From Bacilli bacterium (GTDB lineage Bacteria > Bacillota_I > Bacilli_A > RFN20 > CAG-826), in the NCBI GenBank assembly GCA_016302705.1, contig JAEDNC010000002.1, positions 1 through 22,508 on the forward strand: 22,508 nt of DNA, in the 5' to 3' direction. The position numbers and the translations under genes are program-made. How positions within the stretch are numbered: position 1 is the first letter of the stretch; each line of letters opens with the position of its first letter. Below, one piece after another: positions 21,993 to 22,508 of the stretch. The notes beneath the pieces are model-generated. The model worked only from the letters and a program-made list of their open reading frames with translations, had not been told where the DNA came from and did no database searches.

Positions 21993-22011
21993 GAATACGC
22001 AAAGCGTATTC
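21993..22011. repeat. Palindrome GAATACGC-AAA-GCGTATTC in oriC
   Basis: Perfect 8-bp arms and a 3-nt loop, lying between the two perfect DnaA boxes. Confidence 0.85.
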
Positions 22012-22052
22012 TTATTACACTACAAAACGACATTCGTTACTCAAAGTATAAA

Positions 22053-22061
22053 TGTGGATAA
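22053..22061 (-). promoter_or_regulatory. DnaA box (perfect)
   Basis: TTATCCACA on the minus strand, with a weaker box (TTTTCCACA) 8 nt further on at 22070-22078. Confidence 0.9.
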
Positions 22062-22241
22062 CTTGTGAATGTGGAAAATTGAAAAAAGAACGCCAAAACC
22101 AGTGGACACCAATACTTTTTGTCGATAAAAAATTAATTAGAAAATTTATGGCAAAAAGAAGCTACAAAATATACTTAAAAATATAATATGTACATCATAC
22201 ACTAGATATAAACCTATTTTTATATGGGAAATTTAATTTAT

Positions 22242-22269
22242 TACACGCAAAGAATATTCTTTACGTGTA
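22242..22269. repeat. 28-bp near-perfect palindrome in oriC
   Basis: TACACG...CGTGTA surrounds the 14-bp perfect palindrome AAAGAATATTCTTT; only one base pair (22248/22263) fails to match. There is no spacer, so it looks more like a dimer-binding site than a hairpin. Confidence 0.85.
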
Positions 22270-22322
22270 CGATATACACATTTGCTAAATATCAACATTC
22301 CAAAAAGTGGTTAATTTACACA

Positions 22323-22338
22323 TATTATGCGCATAATA
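22323..22338. repeat. 16-bp perfect palindrome TATTATGCGCATAATA
   Basis: Continuous perfect palindrome with core ATGCGCAT. The same ATGCGCAT core recurs at 22417-22424. Confidence 0.85.
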
Positions 22339-22387
22339 AATATATGATTTTTTAGCGAATTTAATAGAGTCTTTTTTCAGTAAAATA

Positions 22388-22415
22388 TTATACACAAAAA
22401 ATAATTTGTGTATAA
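22388..22415. repeat. Inverted repeat with 11-bp arms (TTATACACAAA/TTTGTGTATAA)
   Basis: Perfect 11-bp arms around a 6-nt AT loop. It is directly followed by a second ATGCGCAT core. Confidence 0.85.
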
Positions 22416-22434
22416 AATGCGCATAAAATATACA

Positions 22435-22455
22435 ATGACTTTTAAAAAAAGTCAT
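22435..22455. repeat. Inverted repeat with 9-bp arms (ATGACTTTT/AAAAGTCAT)
   Basis: Perfect 9-bp arms around AAA. It could act as a terminator of transcription entering from beyond the window, but the T-tail is absent on both strands. Confidence 0.7.
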
Positions 22456-22508
22456 CTATTTACATATTCTATGCACATATCATACACACTATATTTTTGC
22501 TTCTCCTA

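Larger units (their letters stand above)
21764..22508. other. Probable replication origin (oriC) upstream of dnaA
   Basis: 745 bases without a gene, very AT-rich. On the plus strand there are two perfect DnaA boxes, TGTGGATAA at 21914-21922 and 22053-22061. Near-matches (8 of 9) lie at 21843-21851, 21896-21904, 21945-21953 and 22070-22078. The boxes lie in 21843-22078, next to dnaA; the AT-richest part (22130-22508) is a candidate unwinding element and holds most of the palindromes. An isolated GCGCGCGG block lies just upstream of dnaA (about 21806-21813). The window ends inside the region, so its far edge is unseen. Confidence 0.85.

Noticed and set aside
21794..22033. A minus-strand frame of 79 codons in the oriC region
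   Set aside because: It overlaps DnaA boxes and palindromes, has low-complexity Phe/Ser/Tyr composition from AT-rich DNA, and lacks a binding site.

Overview
The window comes from a low-GC Gram-positive chromosome and runs up to its replication origin. The base composition is AT-rich and the genetic code is standard: Trp is read as TGG, and TGA is used as a stop. Reading leftward from the origin on the minus strand, the order is dnaA, dnaN, yaaA (S4), recF, gyrB, gyrA, serS. This is the origin-proximal order of Bacilli, and gyrB-gyrA-serS is also the mycoplasma order. Together with tadA and a small SRP RNA nearby, it suggests an uncultured Bacilli, Mollicutes-like or Erysipelotrichia-like lineage. 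I cannot name a species from the sequence.

Layout. 1-1746 is the 3' part of a cation P-type ATPase on the plus strand, tail to tail with tadA. A 77-nt SRP RNA sits immediately upstream of tadA. 2342-2607 is a complete tRNA-Ala/tRNA-Met unit with promoter and terminator. 2608-4714 is a small accessory island: a Schlafen/AlbA-type ATP-binding regulator, an overlapping two-helix membrane protein, and an orphan short ORF. Related sequences in inverted orientation flank it, and one of them resembles a tRNA T-arm. 4768-5139 is a superoxide reductase, and 5293-6391 is a membrane protein gene that appears split by a frameshift.

6403-11320 is a nucleotide-sugar locus. CapE, CapG and CapF homologues would make UDP-N-acetyl-L-fucosamine, and a UDP-glucose 6-dehydrogenase would make UDP-glucuronate. 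No transferase, flippase or polymerase is present. 11528-20257 holds serS, gyrA, gyrB, recF, yaaA and dnaN, followed by dnaA. 21764-22508 is the probable oriC, with DnaA boxes and a dense set of perfect palindromes.

The most unusual feature is in the sugar locus. Two enzymes of different families (CapE-like dehydratase and UDP-glucose dehydrogenase) each carry a related 53-residue XRE-type helix-turn-helix at the N terminus. Each is the first gene of its own transcription unit. Each promoter region has the same 20-bp motif (AGTGC-N7-GCATTTTT on the coding strand) exactly 5 nt upstream of a -10-like element. I infer a pair of self-regulating, possibly cross-regulating, 'trigger enzymes' that control precursor supply for a surface polysaccharide. 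The fusions and the motif are visible in the sequence; the regulation is inference.
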